Assembly (NCBI GenBank): GCA_947054455.1
Contig: CAMRWN010000001.1
Span: 200,966 to 264,965 of the forward strand
Direction of reading: 5' to 3'
DNA: 64,000 nt
Origin: an uncultured Alphaproteobacteria bacterium
GTDB taxonomy: Bacteria; Pseudomonadota; Alphaproteobacteria; Rs-D84
The translations under genes and the position numbers were made by a program. The notes under the pieces were generated by a model that saw only the letters and a list, made by a program, of their open reading frames with translations, was not told the origin of the DNA and did no database searches. Below, one piece after another: positions 9,256 through 19,144 of this stretch; position 1 is the first letter of the stretch, and each line of letters opens with the position of its first letter.

Positions 9256-10599
9256 ATGACAAAGATAGTAATTGCAGGACGCCCGAACACGGGTAAATCC
9301 ACACTGTTCAACGGACTGACGGGGACGCGCGACGCGCTGGTTCACGACCGGCCCGGTGTAACGCGCGACACGCTGGACGGGGTTATGCGCGACCGCCCAT
9401 ATCATATAACCGACACGGCCGGACTGGAAAACGCGAAATCTGGAATCGCGCTGGATTCCACAAACATGGCCGTCGCCGCAATCAGCGCGGCCGACGCGGT
9501 TCTGTTTGTCGTCGACGGTCGCGTCGGCCTGACGAACGAGGATATTGAATGGGCGCGCCTGGTGCGCCGCAAGACGCGGGCGCCGGTTCTGCTGCTGGCA
9601 AACAAATCGGAATCGCAAAAGCGCATGGCCGACATTCACGATTTTTACAAACTGGGCTTTGGCGCGCCGAATATGATTTCCGCCGAACACAAGACCGGAT
9701 TTGACGCGATATACGATTTCATCGACCGCGTCGCCGGCGCGGACGCTACCCCGGACGAGGAGGCAGATGCACGCACGGAAAACGACACGCGGCTGCGTAT
9801 TGCCGTCCTGGGCCAGCCGAATGTCGGCAAATCCACATTCATCAACCGCGTTCTGGGCGAAAAACGCCAGATTGTGCAGGATGCGCCGGGCATCACGCGC
9901 GACACGGTAAAAATACCGACAAAATTCTATGGCCGCGACATCGTGCTGATGGATACCGCGGGCCTGCGCCGCAAGGCGGGGGTGCACGACGACGTGGAAA
10001 CACTCTCGGCGTTGAAATCGCTGGACGCAATAGACAAGGCAGACGTGGTCATACTGGTTGTGGACGCGACGCGCGGCATTGAAAACCAGGCGCTGGGGAT
10101 TGCGGCGCGCGTGCATGACGCGGGCAAGATTTTATGTGTCGCCCTGAATAAATGGGATTTGGTTGCACCGGAACTGCGCGACGCGCAGCTGTTGAAGCTG
10201 AAACATCAGTTTTCAAATTCCTTTCACCAGATTATAAAGCCGATGATACTGGCGATATCGGCGGAAAAAGGCACAGGCGTGCAAAACATGTTCCGCCGCA
10301 TATATGAACAGTGGGATATTTCAACCGCCACGGTTCCAACCAGCCTGATTAACAGAATCGTTGAAAAACTGGTCGCGGAACGCCAGCCGCCGATGTCGCG
10401 TCTGAAACGTCCGATGAAAATAAAATTCGCACGCCAGACCGGCCGCCACCCGATGCGTATAACGATAAACGTGGGCGGCGCGTCGGATATTCCCGAATCA
10501 TACACGCGGTATCTGCGTCGCGGAATTGCAAACGCACTGAAATGGGAACATCTGCCAATCGTAATCGAATATGAAAAATCGGATAATCCGTTTGATTAA
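9256..10599 (+). CDS. der: Ribosome biogenesis GTPase Der (EngA)
   Basis: Two GTPase domains (VIAGRPNTGKSTLFNGLTG...DTAG; AVLGQPNVGKSTFINRVLGE...DTAGLRRK) plus KH-like C-terminus. Confidence 0.97.
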   Translation: MTKIVIAGRPNTGKSTLFNGLTGTRDALVHDRPGVTRDTLDGVMRDRPYHITDTAGLENAKSGIALDSTNMAVAAISAADAVLFVVDGRVGLTNEDIEWARLVRRKTRAPVLLLANKSESQKRMADIHDFYKLGFGAPNMISAEHKTGFDAIYDFIDRVAGADATPDEEADARTENDTRLRIAVLGQPNVGKSTFINRVLGEKRQIVQDAPGITRDTVKIPTKFYGRDIVLMDTAGLRRKAGVHDDVETLSALKSLDAIDKADVVILVVDATRGIENQALGIAARVHDAGKILCVALNKWDLVAPELRDAQLLKLKHQFSNSFHQIIKPMILAISAEKGTGVQNMFRRIYEQWDISTATVPTSLINRIVEKLVAERQPPMSRLKRPMKIKFARQTGRHPMRITINVGGASDIPESYTRYLRRGIANALKWEHLPIVIEYEKSDNPFD

Positions 10600-10601
10600 A
10601 A

Positions 10602-10632
10602 AAATCCCCCGATGATACGGGGGATTTTTTTT
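10602..10632. terminator. Terminator hairpin AAAATCCCCCGATGATACGGGGGATTTTTT
   Basis: Inverted repeat between convergent der and bamB-like genes. Confidence 0.8.
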
Positions 10633-11371
10633 ATTTCATGGCGCGGCCGGTTGCGGCGTCAAACCGCTGGCCGTCAACGGTTATAACACCGTCGTCATAG
10701 ACGGGCGCATCCGTCCATTTCAATTCGCTGCGCCAGTAAATCGCGCCATCGGACGCCCGCAGCGCATACAGCGCCCCGTCCGTTGCAGCCACAAATATCG
10801 CATCACCCGCAATAACGAACGGATGCGCGGTTCCAACACCGACGCACCATTTCTTGGTGCCGCGCGCCGCGTCCAGCCTGCAAAACGCATCGCCCAGCCC
10901 CCCCGCATAAACCGCATCACCACGCACAACAACCGGCGCCACTATGTCCAGAATTGACGAACCGCCGGTCATGTTGCTGTCGCGGTAAATGTCCGCAATC
11001 CATACAACGCCGCGGCCGGCCGGATTTATCTTGACCAGTTCACCCGTCGTCAGTCCTGCGTACACGTATTTTCCATCACATACGGGACGGGCCGCACTTT
11101 TTACCGAATTGCTGGTGGGAAATCCGCTGAATATCTTTTTGTCCCCGCGCCAAACGACATTGGACGCATCCTGGGAATACGGACATTCGACCACGGGCGC
11201 GGAAAACGCCTGCTGCGGCAATTCATCTATGCGCAGCCCCAGCACGACGGGCGCGCCCGAATCGAATATTGCCGTGCGCTCGCCCGGCAGTATCGGGTCA
11301 TGTTTTGCACATGCCCCCATCATCAGAACCAACCCCATCAAACAGGCAATTCTACGCATGTGTCCCCCCAA
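10631..11371 (-). CDS. BamB-like beta-propeller lipoprotein (short)
   Basis: Lipobox CLMGLVLMMGACAK; PQQ-like repeats (VYAGLTTGELVKINPAGRGVVWIADI, IFVAATDGALYALRASDGAIYWRSEL); adjacent to der and YfgM-like. Confidence 0.7.
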   Translation of the reverse strand: MGGHMRRIACLMGLVLMMGACAKHDPILPGERTAIFDSGAPVVLGLRIDELPQQAFSAPVVECPYSQDASNVVWRGDKKIFSGFPTSNSVKSAARPVCDGKYVYAGLTTGELVKINPAGRGVVWIADIYRDSNMTGGSSILDIVAPVVVRGDAVYAGGLGDAFCRLDAARGTKKWCVGVGTAHPFVIAGDAIFVAATDGALYALRASDGAIYWRSELKWTDAPVYDDGVITVDGQRFDAATGRAMK

Positions 11372-11372
11372 T

Positions 11373-12023
11373 TTATTTCAACATCTGCGCGTTTGCGGAA
11401 ATGACGGCCGGCGCCGCGGCATCGCCGATTATTTTATCCAGCCACTTGTCCGCCGCCGCGCGGTTGCCTTCGGACAGATATTTCTGCGCCACTGTCAGAC
11501 AGGCCGTGTAATAAAACGGCGATTTTTTTGTATTCAGTGCGGACAGGTACCGTTCGACTTCTTCGCCGCTCATTTCATCGCCGCGCAGCCCGATAATGTG
11601 CAGACGCGCCAAATCGCGGAAATCGCGCGTCGCGCCATGCGCCGCCAAACGATGCAGATGCGCCGCGTCCCCGTCCAGCATGTACGCCTGGAACAGCGCC
11701 AAATCACCCGTCGCGCCCGACGCGTTTTCACCAATCGCCGCCAATGCCTTGGCGTCTACCGACGACAGCGCCGTTTCGTACGCGACCGCGCGCGCCACGC
11801 GGCGTTCACGCGCCGTACGCACACCAATCTGAACGGATACCGCCGCAATCATAATCACCAGCGCAGCCGCAACCAAAATGCGATAGTATTTCTTGATGAA
11901 CGCCTGGGTCTTTTCGTTGTTCACCTCTTCCCACACCTCGCGGTAAAGGGCGTCTTCGGCATAATCCTCGCGCGTTTTTTTCTTTGGTTTGATATTTTTG
12001 TTTCTTTCCAGAATTGATGCCAT
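11373..12023 (-). CDS. YfgM-like tetratricopeptide membrane protein
   Basis: EEVNNEKTQAFIKKYYRILVAAALVIMIAAVSVQIG single TM followed by TPR-like helices; yfgM-bamB-der neighbourhood. Confidence 0.7.
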   Translation of the reverse strand: MASILERNKNIKPKKKTREDYAEDALYREVWEEVNNEKTQAFIKKYYRILVAAALVIMIAAVSVQIGVRTARERRVARAVAYETALSSVDAKALAAIGENASGATGDLALFQAYMLDGDAAHLHRLAAHGATRDFRDLARLHIIGLRGDEMSGEEVERYLSALNTKKSPFYYTACLTVAQKYLSEGNRAAADKWLDKIIGDAAAPAVISANAQMLK

Positions 12024-12088
12024 GGAAAAATCTCCTGTATTACATGGTGCCTTGATAATTGATATTTTATTGCTATACTATAAAAGTT

Positions 12089-13003
12089 ATGAAAAAGCAA
12101 ATCAAGAACGCTTTACCGGTCGCAAAGAACACCAGTCTGGTGGCCGCCCGCGGCGTCAGCGACGAATCCGGTCTGGCCCAGTATATCCAGACCGTTCAAA
12201 AATTTCCGATACTGACGGCCCAGCAGGAATACCAATACGCAAACGCATGGGTTCGCAACGGCGACCAGGCGGCGGCGGAAAAACTGGTCGCCAGCCATCT
12301 GCGAATGGTGGTATCGGTTGCGTACGACTTTAAAAATTACGGAATTCCAATCGGCGACCTGATTGCCAGCGGCAACATGGGACTGATGCAGGCGCTGCAG
12401 AAATTCGACCCGGAAAAGGGTTTCAGATTTTCAACCTATGCCATGTTCTGGGTCAAGGCGGAAATATATGACACGATACTCAGCAACTGGTCGATTGTAA
12501 AGATAGGGACATCTGCAAATCAAAAGCGCGTGTTTTTCAACCTGGCCCGCGCAAAACGCGCACTGGGGATAATGGACGGAAACCTGTCCGACGACCAGAC
12601 GCGCCAAATCGCCCAATATCTGTCCGTGCCAGAGGCCGACGTCCGCCGCATGTCGACGCGCATCGGTGCGCGCGACGTATCACTGAACGCGCCGATGCGC
12701 GGGGACGAGGATGCACAAGACATCCTGTCGAACCTGCCCGACAACCGGGCGGGGGTCGCTGAAATTGTAGAACAGTCGGAATTCAGACGCATGGGATACG
12801 AAATGCTGCGCCGGAACATGGACGCACTGCCCGCGCGCGACCGCGAAATACTGACGGCGCGGCGCCTGACCACGCCCGCCATGACGTTAGAGTCGCTGTC
12901 CCAGAAATACGGCATATCGCGTGAACGCGTCCGCCAGATAGAAGAGCGCGCGTTTTCAAAACTGCGCGACGCCATTTTGCAAGAAACACAAGGCAAAAAC
13001 TGA
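12089..13003 (+). CDS. rpoH: RNA polymerase sigma-32 factor
   Basis: LAQYIQTVQKFPILTAQQEYQYANAWVRNGDQAAAEKLVASHLRMVVSVAYDFKNYGIPIGDLIASGNMGLMQALQKFDPEKGFRFSTYAMFWVKAEIYDTIL and region 4 ISRERVRQIEERAFSKLR. Confidence 0.93.
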   Translation: MKKQIKNALPVAKNTSLVAARGVSDESGLAQYIQTVQKFPILTAQQEYQYANAWVRNGDQAAAEKLVASHLRMVVSVAYDFKNYGIPIGDLIASGNMGLMQALQKFDPEKGFRFSTYAMFWVKAEIYDTILSNWSIVKIGTSANQKRVFFNLARAKRALGIMDGNLSDDQTRQIAQYLSVPEADVRRMSTRIGARDVSLNAPMRGDEDAQDILSNLPDNRAGVAEIVEQSEFRRMGYEMLRRNMDALPARDREILTARRLTTPAMTLESLSQKYGISRERVRQIEERAFSKLRDAILQETQGKN

Positions 13004-14022
13004 TGAACAAGAAAATTTCTGCGCTGATTTGTCTGATTGCGGCGGGCGCGGCGACAAACGTCGACGCGTGGCAGTTTACGCGCGGCCCCGCAACTTTCAG
13101 AATAACCGGATACGGGACCGCCGGCATCATAGAACCTGATTTTGACAAGCCCGACTTTCTGGGCGACTGGCGCGTGCGCACCCAGGCCGCGCACAGCGCC
13201 GGCCGTGATAAAAGTGTCGGTTTGGTTTATGCGCTGGACGCGCAGACGGTCGACGACGACGATTATATCGACGACCTGTTCATGATATACGAGGATAAAA
13301 GATACGGCCGGATGGAGGCCGGACTGACCGAATCCATCGCCGGGAAACTGGGACTGGGGCTGCCGGACGTTGGCGGGCTGCGCATGAATGACAACCCGCT
13401 GTTTTATAAAAAGATTTCACCGCACGGCCCCGTCATCGCGGACACGACGCTGGACACCGGGGATAAGGCGCTGCGTGTGAACCTGGTGTCGGGGCCGGGG
13501 ACGGTACAATATGGCCTGTCGGCCGCCGGCATTACCGACGATTATAAATTCGCGCTGGACGCGGGGCTAAAGATGCGCCGCGCATCCGGCAAGCTAAAGG
13601 CGGCGATGTCGCTGGGGGCGTCGCTGATGGACGCGCCGGACAATTACAATGCAGACCCGTACGCCCCAAACGTCAGCGCCGACTGGCGCGCCCAGGCGAC
13701 CGCGGGCGTTAACCTGCAGTACAACAGCTGGGTCTGGGGTGCAACCGCGCGTCTGATTTACGACCGCAATCCGTCCGGCCCGTCATCGGACGGAATCGCG
13801 GCGGGAACGGGGGTCAGTTATGACCTGCTGAAATACAGCGTTTCGGTTTCATACGTTTTTTCTGACACGGGGGTTTGGCACGATGACAACGACAATTACG
13901 CCGACCATACCGTCGTCGCGTCGTTCCGGTACAAATACAGCGAGAACATTTCCGGATGGATGTCTGCGGGAATGACAACGGAAACACCGTTTTTTGCGGC
14001 TGGAATGCGGCTGAATTTCTGA
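13003..14022 (+). CDS. Outer-membrane porin-like beta-barrel
   Basis: Signal peptide (MNKKISALICLIAAGAATNVDA), alternating beta strands, C-terminal Phe (FFAAGMRLNF). Confidence 0.65.
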   Translation: MNKKISALICLIAAGAATNVDAWQFTRGPATFRITGYGTAGIIEPDFDKPDFLGDWRVRTQAAHSAGRDKSVGLVYALDAQTVDDDDYIDDLFMIYEDKRYGRMEAGLTESIAGKLGLGLPDVGGLRMNDNPLFYKKISPHGPVIADTTLDTGDKALRVNLVSGPGTVQYGLSAAGITDDYKFALDAGLKMRRASGKLKAAMSLGASLMDAPDNYNADPYAPNVSADWRAQATAGVNLQYNSWVWGATARLIYDRNPSGPSSDGIAAGTGVSYDLLKYSVSVSYVFSDTGVWHDDNDNYADHTVVASFRYKYSENISGWMSAGMTTETPFFAAGMRLNF

Positions 14023-14103
14023 AAATAAAAAATTAATATCCAATCGGGAAAAAATAAGATAAAATAAAACCACTTTTAACAAAAACACAACTGGGGGGGA
14101 AAA

Positions 14104-14751
14104 ATGAAAAAAACATTGTCTTTGATTGTACTGGTTTCATTCCTGGCGGGATGCACCACGGTTAATCCGTACACGGGCGAAGCGCAAACATCCAAGGCCG
14201 TTTGGGGCACCGCCATCGGCGCGGCAACCGGCGCGGCGACCGGCGCACTGGTCGCGAAAAAGAGCGGCACCGGCGCAATTGTCGGCGGTCTGGCGGGTGC
14301 GGCGCTGGGCGGCGGGGTCGGATATTATCTGGACGTACAGGAAGCCGAACTGCGCGCAGAACTGGCGTCGACCGGGGTCAGCGTCGTTCGCGCCGACGAC
14401 AGCATTCGTCTGATAATGCCCGGCAACATCACGTTCAAAACAGATTCATCGGACATCAACGCCGGATTCTATGCCACGCTTAATTCCGTGGCCAAGGTAT
14501 TGAACAAATACAGCAATTCAACCGTCATGGTCATGGGATTCACCGACAACACCGGATCGGACGCATATAATATGACCCTGTCGCGCCAGCGTGCATCCGC
14601 CGTCGCCGCATACCTGCAGGGCCAGGGCGTCAAGGCGTCCAGATTCGAAATCATGGGCATGGGGCCGTCGAACCCGATTGCGTCCAACGACACGGCCGCA
14701 GGACGCGCCCAGAACCGCCGCGTTGAAATCAAGATTATTCCGAACAAATAA
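14104..14751 (+). CDS. OmpA-family lipoprotein with glycine zipper (YiaD-like)
   Basis: Lipobox FLAGCTTV; GTAIGAATGAATGALVAKKSGTGAIVGGLAGAALGGGVGYYLD; OmpA-C ...VMGFTDNTGSDAYNMTLSRQRASAVAAYL. Confidence 0.88.
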   Translation: MKKTLSLIVLVSFLAGCTTVNPYTGEAQTSKAVWGTAIGAATGAATGALVAKKSGTGAIVGGLAGAALGGGVGYYLDVQEAELRAELASTGVSVVRADDSIRLIMPGNITFKTDSSDINAGFYATLNSVAKVLNKYSNSTVMVMGFTDNTGSDAYNMTLSRQRASAVAAYLQGQGVKASRFEIMGMGPSNPIASNDTAAGRAQNRRVEIKIIPNK

Positions 14752-14756
14752 TCAAA

Positions 14757-14783
14757 AAATCCCCCGTTTCGGGGGATTTTTAT
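14757..14783. terminator. Terminator hairpin AAATCCCCCGTTTCGGGGGATTTTTATT
   Basis: Inverted repeat between convergent genes. Confidence 0.8.
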
Positions 14784-15247
14784 TACCTTCTGTTTTTTCT
14801 GAATTCATCCAGCGACACAACACGGCCCGCGTCGGGAACACTGCCCGGTCGTTCGTCCAGCGGCAGTTCCATGTCGTTGTCCGCGGCGGCCTGCGCGCTT
14901 TTGTGATGAAACGACAACATAAAGTCCACCGACGGGTCCTTGAATTCTACCAACGCAGAAAACGGCACGCGTATAAAGAACGGCCGCCCGTCAAAAGTCA
15001 GCTGAACCCCGAACTCCTTGTCCGAAACGTTAAGGTTGTTGTACGAATACTGCAGCACAATCGTCATTATGTCGGGATAGCGCATGCGTAAAAAATCAGG
15101 CAGCACCACACCCGCATCACGCGTCTTGAACGTTATAAAAAAATGCGTCCCGTCGCCCAGGCCGTTGAACTGTGCATGAATCAGCGCATCCTTTACCACG
15201 GATTTCAGCGCGTTGTCCAGCAAACTTTGATAATCAATCCTACTCAT
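14783..15247 (-). CDS. SspB-like ClpXP adaptor (alphaproteobacterial type; unrelated to phosphorothioation SspB)
   Basis: MSRIDYQSLLDNALKSVVKDAL...HFFITFKTRDAGVVLPDFLRMRYPDIMTIVLQYSYNNLNVSDKEFGVQLTFDGRPFFIRVPFSALVEFKDPSV. Confidence 0.88.
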   Translation of the reverse strand: MSRIDYQSLLDNALKSVVKDALIHAQFNGLGDGTHFFITFKTRDAGVVLPDFLRMRYPDIMTIVLQYSYNNLNVSDKEFGVQLTFDGRPFFIRVPFSALVEFKDPSVDFMLSFHHKSAQAAADNDMELPLDERPGSVPDAGRVVSLDEFRKNRR

Positions 15248-15257
15248 AATTCACCCG

Positions 15258-16334
15258 TTATGGATAAAGTATATTATTTATTTCCCCATCGGCGCAAGCA
15301 ACAAATGCAGCATCGGGCGTATCAGCGAACGCCGCCGCATCCAGACCTGTCGCCCAAACCTGCGCGTCCGACGCCCCCAGCGCCGAAAACAGCGCCGCAC
15401 GCGCCGCCGCATCCAGGTGGGCCGCCGCCTCGTCCAGCAAAATAATCGGGCGGCGCCCGGTCTTGGTGCGGACCAGCCGCGCATGCGCCAGTATCAATTC
15501 AATCAGCGCGGTCTTCTGCTGACCCGTGCTGGTCAGATTCGCCGGCAGATTCAAACGCTTGTTAAACACGCCGAAATCGGACTTGTGAACGCCGTCGATA
15601 ACCATCTTGTCGCCCGTCAGCGTCCGCTGTGTCGACAGATATTCGCGGTACGCGCGTTCGGCATCGCCAGGCGTGCGGCCGGAAATCAGCATTTCTTCGA
15701 CCAGACCGGACACGGACACCGCGCAGTTTTCCAGAAAATAATTCAGTTCGCCCGCATACTGTATCCGCGCGGCGGCAATCGCCACGGCCAGTCCACCTAT
15801 CTGCGCGTCCAGTGCATCGACCCAGCGCATGTCCCGGTTGGATTTCAATGCAAACGCGCGTTCCGACAACAGTTTTGAAAAACGTGCAACGCGCCCGCCG
15901 TGCGCCGCGTCGAAACCCGCCGCCAGACGGTCGAAAAACGCGCGACGCTGGGCCGTGTCGTCCACAAACAGCCTGTCTTCGCGCGGGGTCAGCCACACCA
16001 TGCGCATACGCCCCGCCAAATCGGACAGCGGCGCCGCATCCCCGTCGACGCGGGCGCGGCGGTTTGCATCGCCTGCATTAAAGCAAACGGATATTTCCGT
16101 ATCATCGGCCAGATTTGCAAACACGGCGAAATTACCGGCGGAACCGAAACGCGCGATTTCCGTCATGGGCGCGCCGCGCATACCCCTGTCGCCAGACAGG
16201 ATTGACACCGCCTCCAGTATCGCGGTCTTGCCGGCGCCGTTTGGCCCCGTTATGATAATGTTGCGACGTCCGCGCGTGTGTATGCGGCACATCTTGTGAT
16301 TGCGAAAATCAGACAGGCTGAGCGTTTCTATCAT
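15258..16334 (-). CDS. recF: DNA replication/repair protein RecF
   Basis: MIETLSLSDFRNHKMCRIHTRGRRNIIITGPNGAGKTAILEAVSILSGDRGMRG; C-terminal PIILLDEAAAHLDAAARAALF. The longer ORF to 16442 runs into tRNA-Cys, so the internal Met is used. Confidence 0.93.
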   Translation of the reverse strand: MIETLSLSDFRNHKMCRIHTRGRRNIIITGPNGAGKTAILEAVSILSGDRGMRGAPMTEIARFGSAGNFAVFANLADDTEISVCFNAGDANRRARVDGDAAPLSDLAGRMRMVWLTPREDRLFVDDTAQRRAFFDRLAAGFDAAHGGRVARFSKLLSERAFALKSNRDMRWVDALDAQIGGLAVAIAAARIQYAGELNYFLENCAVSVSGLVEEMLISGRTPGDAERAYREYLSTQRTLTGDKMVIDGVHKSDFGVFNKRLNLPANLTSTGQQKTALIELILAHARLVRTKTGRRPIILLDEAAAHLDAAARAALFSALGASDAQVWATGLDAAAFADTPDAAFVACADGEINNILYP

Positions 16335-16348
16335 AATATCAAAAAAAA

Positions 16349-16422
16349 TGGAGGCCTGGGTCGGAATCGAACCGGCATACAAGGATTTGCAGTCCTCTGC
16401 ATAACCACTCTGCCACCAGGCC
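16349..16422 (-). tRNA. tRNA-Cys (anticodon GCA), 3' CCA encoded
   Basis: Reverse strand GGCCTGGTGGCAGAGTGGTTATGCAGAGGACTGCAAATCCTTGTATGCCGGTTCGATTCCGACCCAGGCCTCCA: 7-bp acceptor stem, T arm, GCA anticodon, U73. Confidence 0.95.
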
Positions 16423-16522
16423 ACAATCATGTTGCGTTGCAATACTACGCAAAAAAAATTTGTAATTCAACATAAAAATTGTAATATATAAAAGAATGTT
16501 CGGGGACAAGAGAGAGTATATC

Positions 16523-17857
16523 ATGAAAAAGCTGTTTGTTTTATGCGCGCTGGCGCCGGTTGCGGCGTGGGGCGGCGAAGACTGTGCGACAATGCGCACC
16601 ACACCCGCAGGCGAATTGACACTCGGTCAGGTGGTGGAACTGGGGCTGTGCCGAAATCCGTCCACGGCGGCCGCGTATGCCGGCCTGCAGGCGGCGCGTT
16701 TTGAAAAAAACGCCGCATATTCCACGTATCTGCCGTCGGCCAGCATTGGGGGGTCAGCTGGAAAAAACTATGGACATCGGGACTGGGACGAATGGTCTTA
16801 CGGCGCATCGTTGTCGGCGTCTTATCTGATTTTTGATTTTGGAAAGCGTCTGTCCGATTTGAACCAGACACTGGCCACATACCGCGCAACGGGATTTGAA
16901 TACGATGAAACCGTACAGAATTATGTATACGGCCTTATCGGTTCTTATTATGAACTGCTGAAGGCGGACGCGGACGTTGAAACCGCGCGCGCCGGACAGC
17001 TGGTTGCGCAGACCGCCAAGGATACCGCGCAAAAGAAATTCAAGGCCGGCGCAGTGGCCAAGGCCGACGTTCTGAAGGCGGAAACGACACTGGCAACCCG
17101 CGATTTGGAATTGGAACGCGCAAAAAACAACCGTGAAATAGTCAAGGGCTCGCTGTTGACCAAGCTGGCGTTTCCCGCGGACCAGGAAATAGAAATCGCG
17201 GACATGGCGTCGAATTTCGGTTCCGATGCGGAAATCAAAAATATCGACGATTTGATATCCATCGCCCGCCGCCAGCGTCCCGACCTGTTGCGCGCAACCG
17301 CAAACCGCGACGCCGCATGGCACCGCAGAAACAGTGCGTTTTTGAAAAACCTGCCCAGCATTTCCGCATCCGGCACGCTGGGGTGGAACGACGACAACCT
17401 GAACGGCGTGTTCGGCCCGAATTCCGACCAAATTAACGGCACCATCGGTGTGCGCGTTTCCATGCCGTTGTTCGCGGGTTTTGCAAACATCTATGGCGCG
17501 CGGGCGGCGGCCGCCAGCTATGAACGGGCGCGCGAAAGCGAACGCGACACATCAAATGCCGCGATGCTGGACGTGTTCAGCGCATATCAAAACTATAAAA
17601 CTGCGCAAACCGTGCTGAAGCAGACCAAAACCCTGCTGGCGTCCGCGACCGAATCACAGCGCGTGGTCGCAGGAATGTACAAGGTAGGACGCGCGACAAT
17701 GCTGGACTGGCAGACGGCGCAGTCCGAACTGGTCGACGCCCAGAAACAGCACAACGCCGCAAAATATGACTTGTATGTCAAACGCGCCGCGGTTGCACTG
17801 GCAATCGGCGACATAAAGGTTCAACTGGAAGAAGGAAACACCGCAAATGAAGAATAA
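16523..17857 (+). CDS. TolC-family outer membrane efflux protein
   Basis: Signal peptide and OEP repeats (LTLGQVVELGLCRNPSTAAAYAGLQAARFEKNAAYSTYLPSASIGGSAG...). Confidence 0.9.
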   Translation: MKKLFVLCALAPVAAWGGEDCATMRTTPAGELTLGQVVELGLCRNPSTAAAYAGLQAARFEKNAAYSTYLPSASIGGSAGKNYGHRDWDEWSYGASLSASYLIFDFGKRLSDLNQTLATYRATGFEYDETVQNYVYGLIGSYYELLKADADVETARAGQLVAQTAKDTAQKKFKAGAVAKADVLKAETTLATRDLELERAKNNREIVKGSLLTKLAFPADQEIEIADMASNFGSDAEIKNIDDLISIARRQRPDLLRATANRDAAWHRRNSAFLKNLPSISASGTLGWNDDNLNGVFGPNSDQINGTIGVRVSMPLFAGFANIYGARAAAASYERARESERDTSNAAMLDVFSAYQNYKTAQTVLKQTKTLLASATESQRVVAGMYKVGRATMLDWQTAQSELVDAQKQHNAAKYDLYVKRAAVALAIGDIKVQLEEGNTANEE

Positions 17858-19043
17858 CGACAAAACCAAGAAATCTTTTCTTAGACGCGCCACATCATGG
17901 ATATGGCGCAAAAAATGGTGGATTGCGATACTGGCCGTCCTGATTGCGGTCCCAATCATGATTTTCGGCGGCGGCGATGACAAGAAAGGCGAACTGGTCA
18001 GCCTGAAGATATCCCGCGGCGATCTGCGCCAAGAGGTCAGCGCCACCGGCGAAATCCAGCCTGTAAACACTGTAAACGTCGGCTCTCAGGTATCCGGCAC
18101 CATTGATAACATGTATGTCGACTATAACTCCAAGGTGAAAAAGGGCGACGTATTGCTGACAATAGAACCGTCGGTTCTGCAGGCGTCGGTCGACGAATCC
18201 AAGGCCAGCCTGCTGAGCGCACAGTCCCAGCGCAACTATGCCAAAAGCGAATACGAACGCAACAAGTCGCTGTATGCCGATGGGTTTATTTCACGCGCTG
18301 AAATGGAACAGTCCCAGACAACGTATGAACAGGCCGAACAATCCGTCGTCCGCGCCCAGTCCCAATACGACCGTGCGATGACAAACCTGGGATATGCAAC
18401 AATCATATCGCCGGTTGACGGGACCGTCATCTCGCGCAAGGTTGACGTCGGCCAGACGGTCGCCGCGTCGTTCCAGACCCCCGACCTGTTCGAAATTGCC
18501 GAAGATTTGTCGAAAATGCAGATTGAAACATCCGTGTCCGAGGCCGACATCGGCGTCATCCGCGAAGGGCAAAACGTATCGTTCACGGTCGACGCCTATC
18601 CCGGCCAGTCATTCCCGGGCGTTGTGCGTCAAATCCGCCTGTCGCCGACAACAACGTCTAACGTCGTGGTATACACCGTCGTCATCGACGTTGACAACGC
18701 CGACCTGCGTCTGATGCCGGGAATGACTGCGTTCGTCACCATCATAGTTTCGGAAAAATCCGACATATACAAGGTTCAAAATGCGGCGTTGTTGGTGCGC
18801 TCTTTTGACGGAATCGTTGAAAACCCGGGCGACGCAACACCTAAAACGCACCTGGCGATAAAAAGGGGCGATAGCGTTGTGCTTGTTCCATATGAAAAGG
18901 GCTTGATAACCGCAACCGAAACCGAACTTATATCCGACGGCATCCGCGACGGCGACCAGATAGTCGTCGGACGGGCCGGCCAGACATCGTCGGCTGCATC
19001 GGGCGCAAAACGCGGCCCAATGGGCGGCGGTGGTCCGCGATAA
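17847..19043 (+). CDS. MacA-like periplasmic adaptor (HlyD family)
   Basis: TM anchor then lipoyl/barrel-sandwich pattern (VSATGEIQPVNTVNVGSQVSGTIDNMYVDYNSKVKKGDVLLTIEP) and long coiled coil. Confidence 0.92.
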   Translation: MKNNDKTKKSFLRRATSWIWRKKWWIAILAVLIAVPIMIFGGGDDKKGELVSLKISRGDLRQEVSATGEIQPVNTVNVGSQVSGTIDNMYVDYNSKVKKGDVLLTIEPSVLQASVDESKASLLSAQSQRNYAKSEYERNKSLYADGFISRAEMEQSQTTYEQAEQSVVRAQSQYDRAMTNLGYATIISPVDGTVISRKVDVGQTVAASFQTPDLFEIAEDLSKMQIETSVSEADIGVIREGQNVSFTVDAYPGQSFPGVVRQIRLSPTTTSNVVVYTVVIDVDNADLRLMPGMTAFVTIIVSEKSDIYKVQNAALLVRSFDGIVENPGDATPKTHLAIKRGDSVVLVPYEKGLITATETELISDGIRDGDQIVVGRAGQTSSAASGAKRGPMGGGGPR

Positions 19044-19144
19044 TGCCCCGCGCCCCCAAACGGGGGCGTTTTTTATACGCCGTCTTGTGATTTCGGACGG
19101 TGCATGATATAATGGCATCCGAATATGCGGGGGAAAATTCTATA

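Noticed and set aside
14783-15247. Treating this SspB as part of the phosphorothioation system
   Set aside because: It is the stringent-starvation/ClpXP adaptor family; only the name coincides.
16335-16442. N-terminal extension of the recF ORF
   Set aside because: It overlaps tRNA-Cys; RecF homology begins at MIETLSLSDFRNHK (16334).
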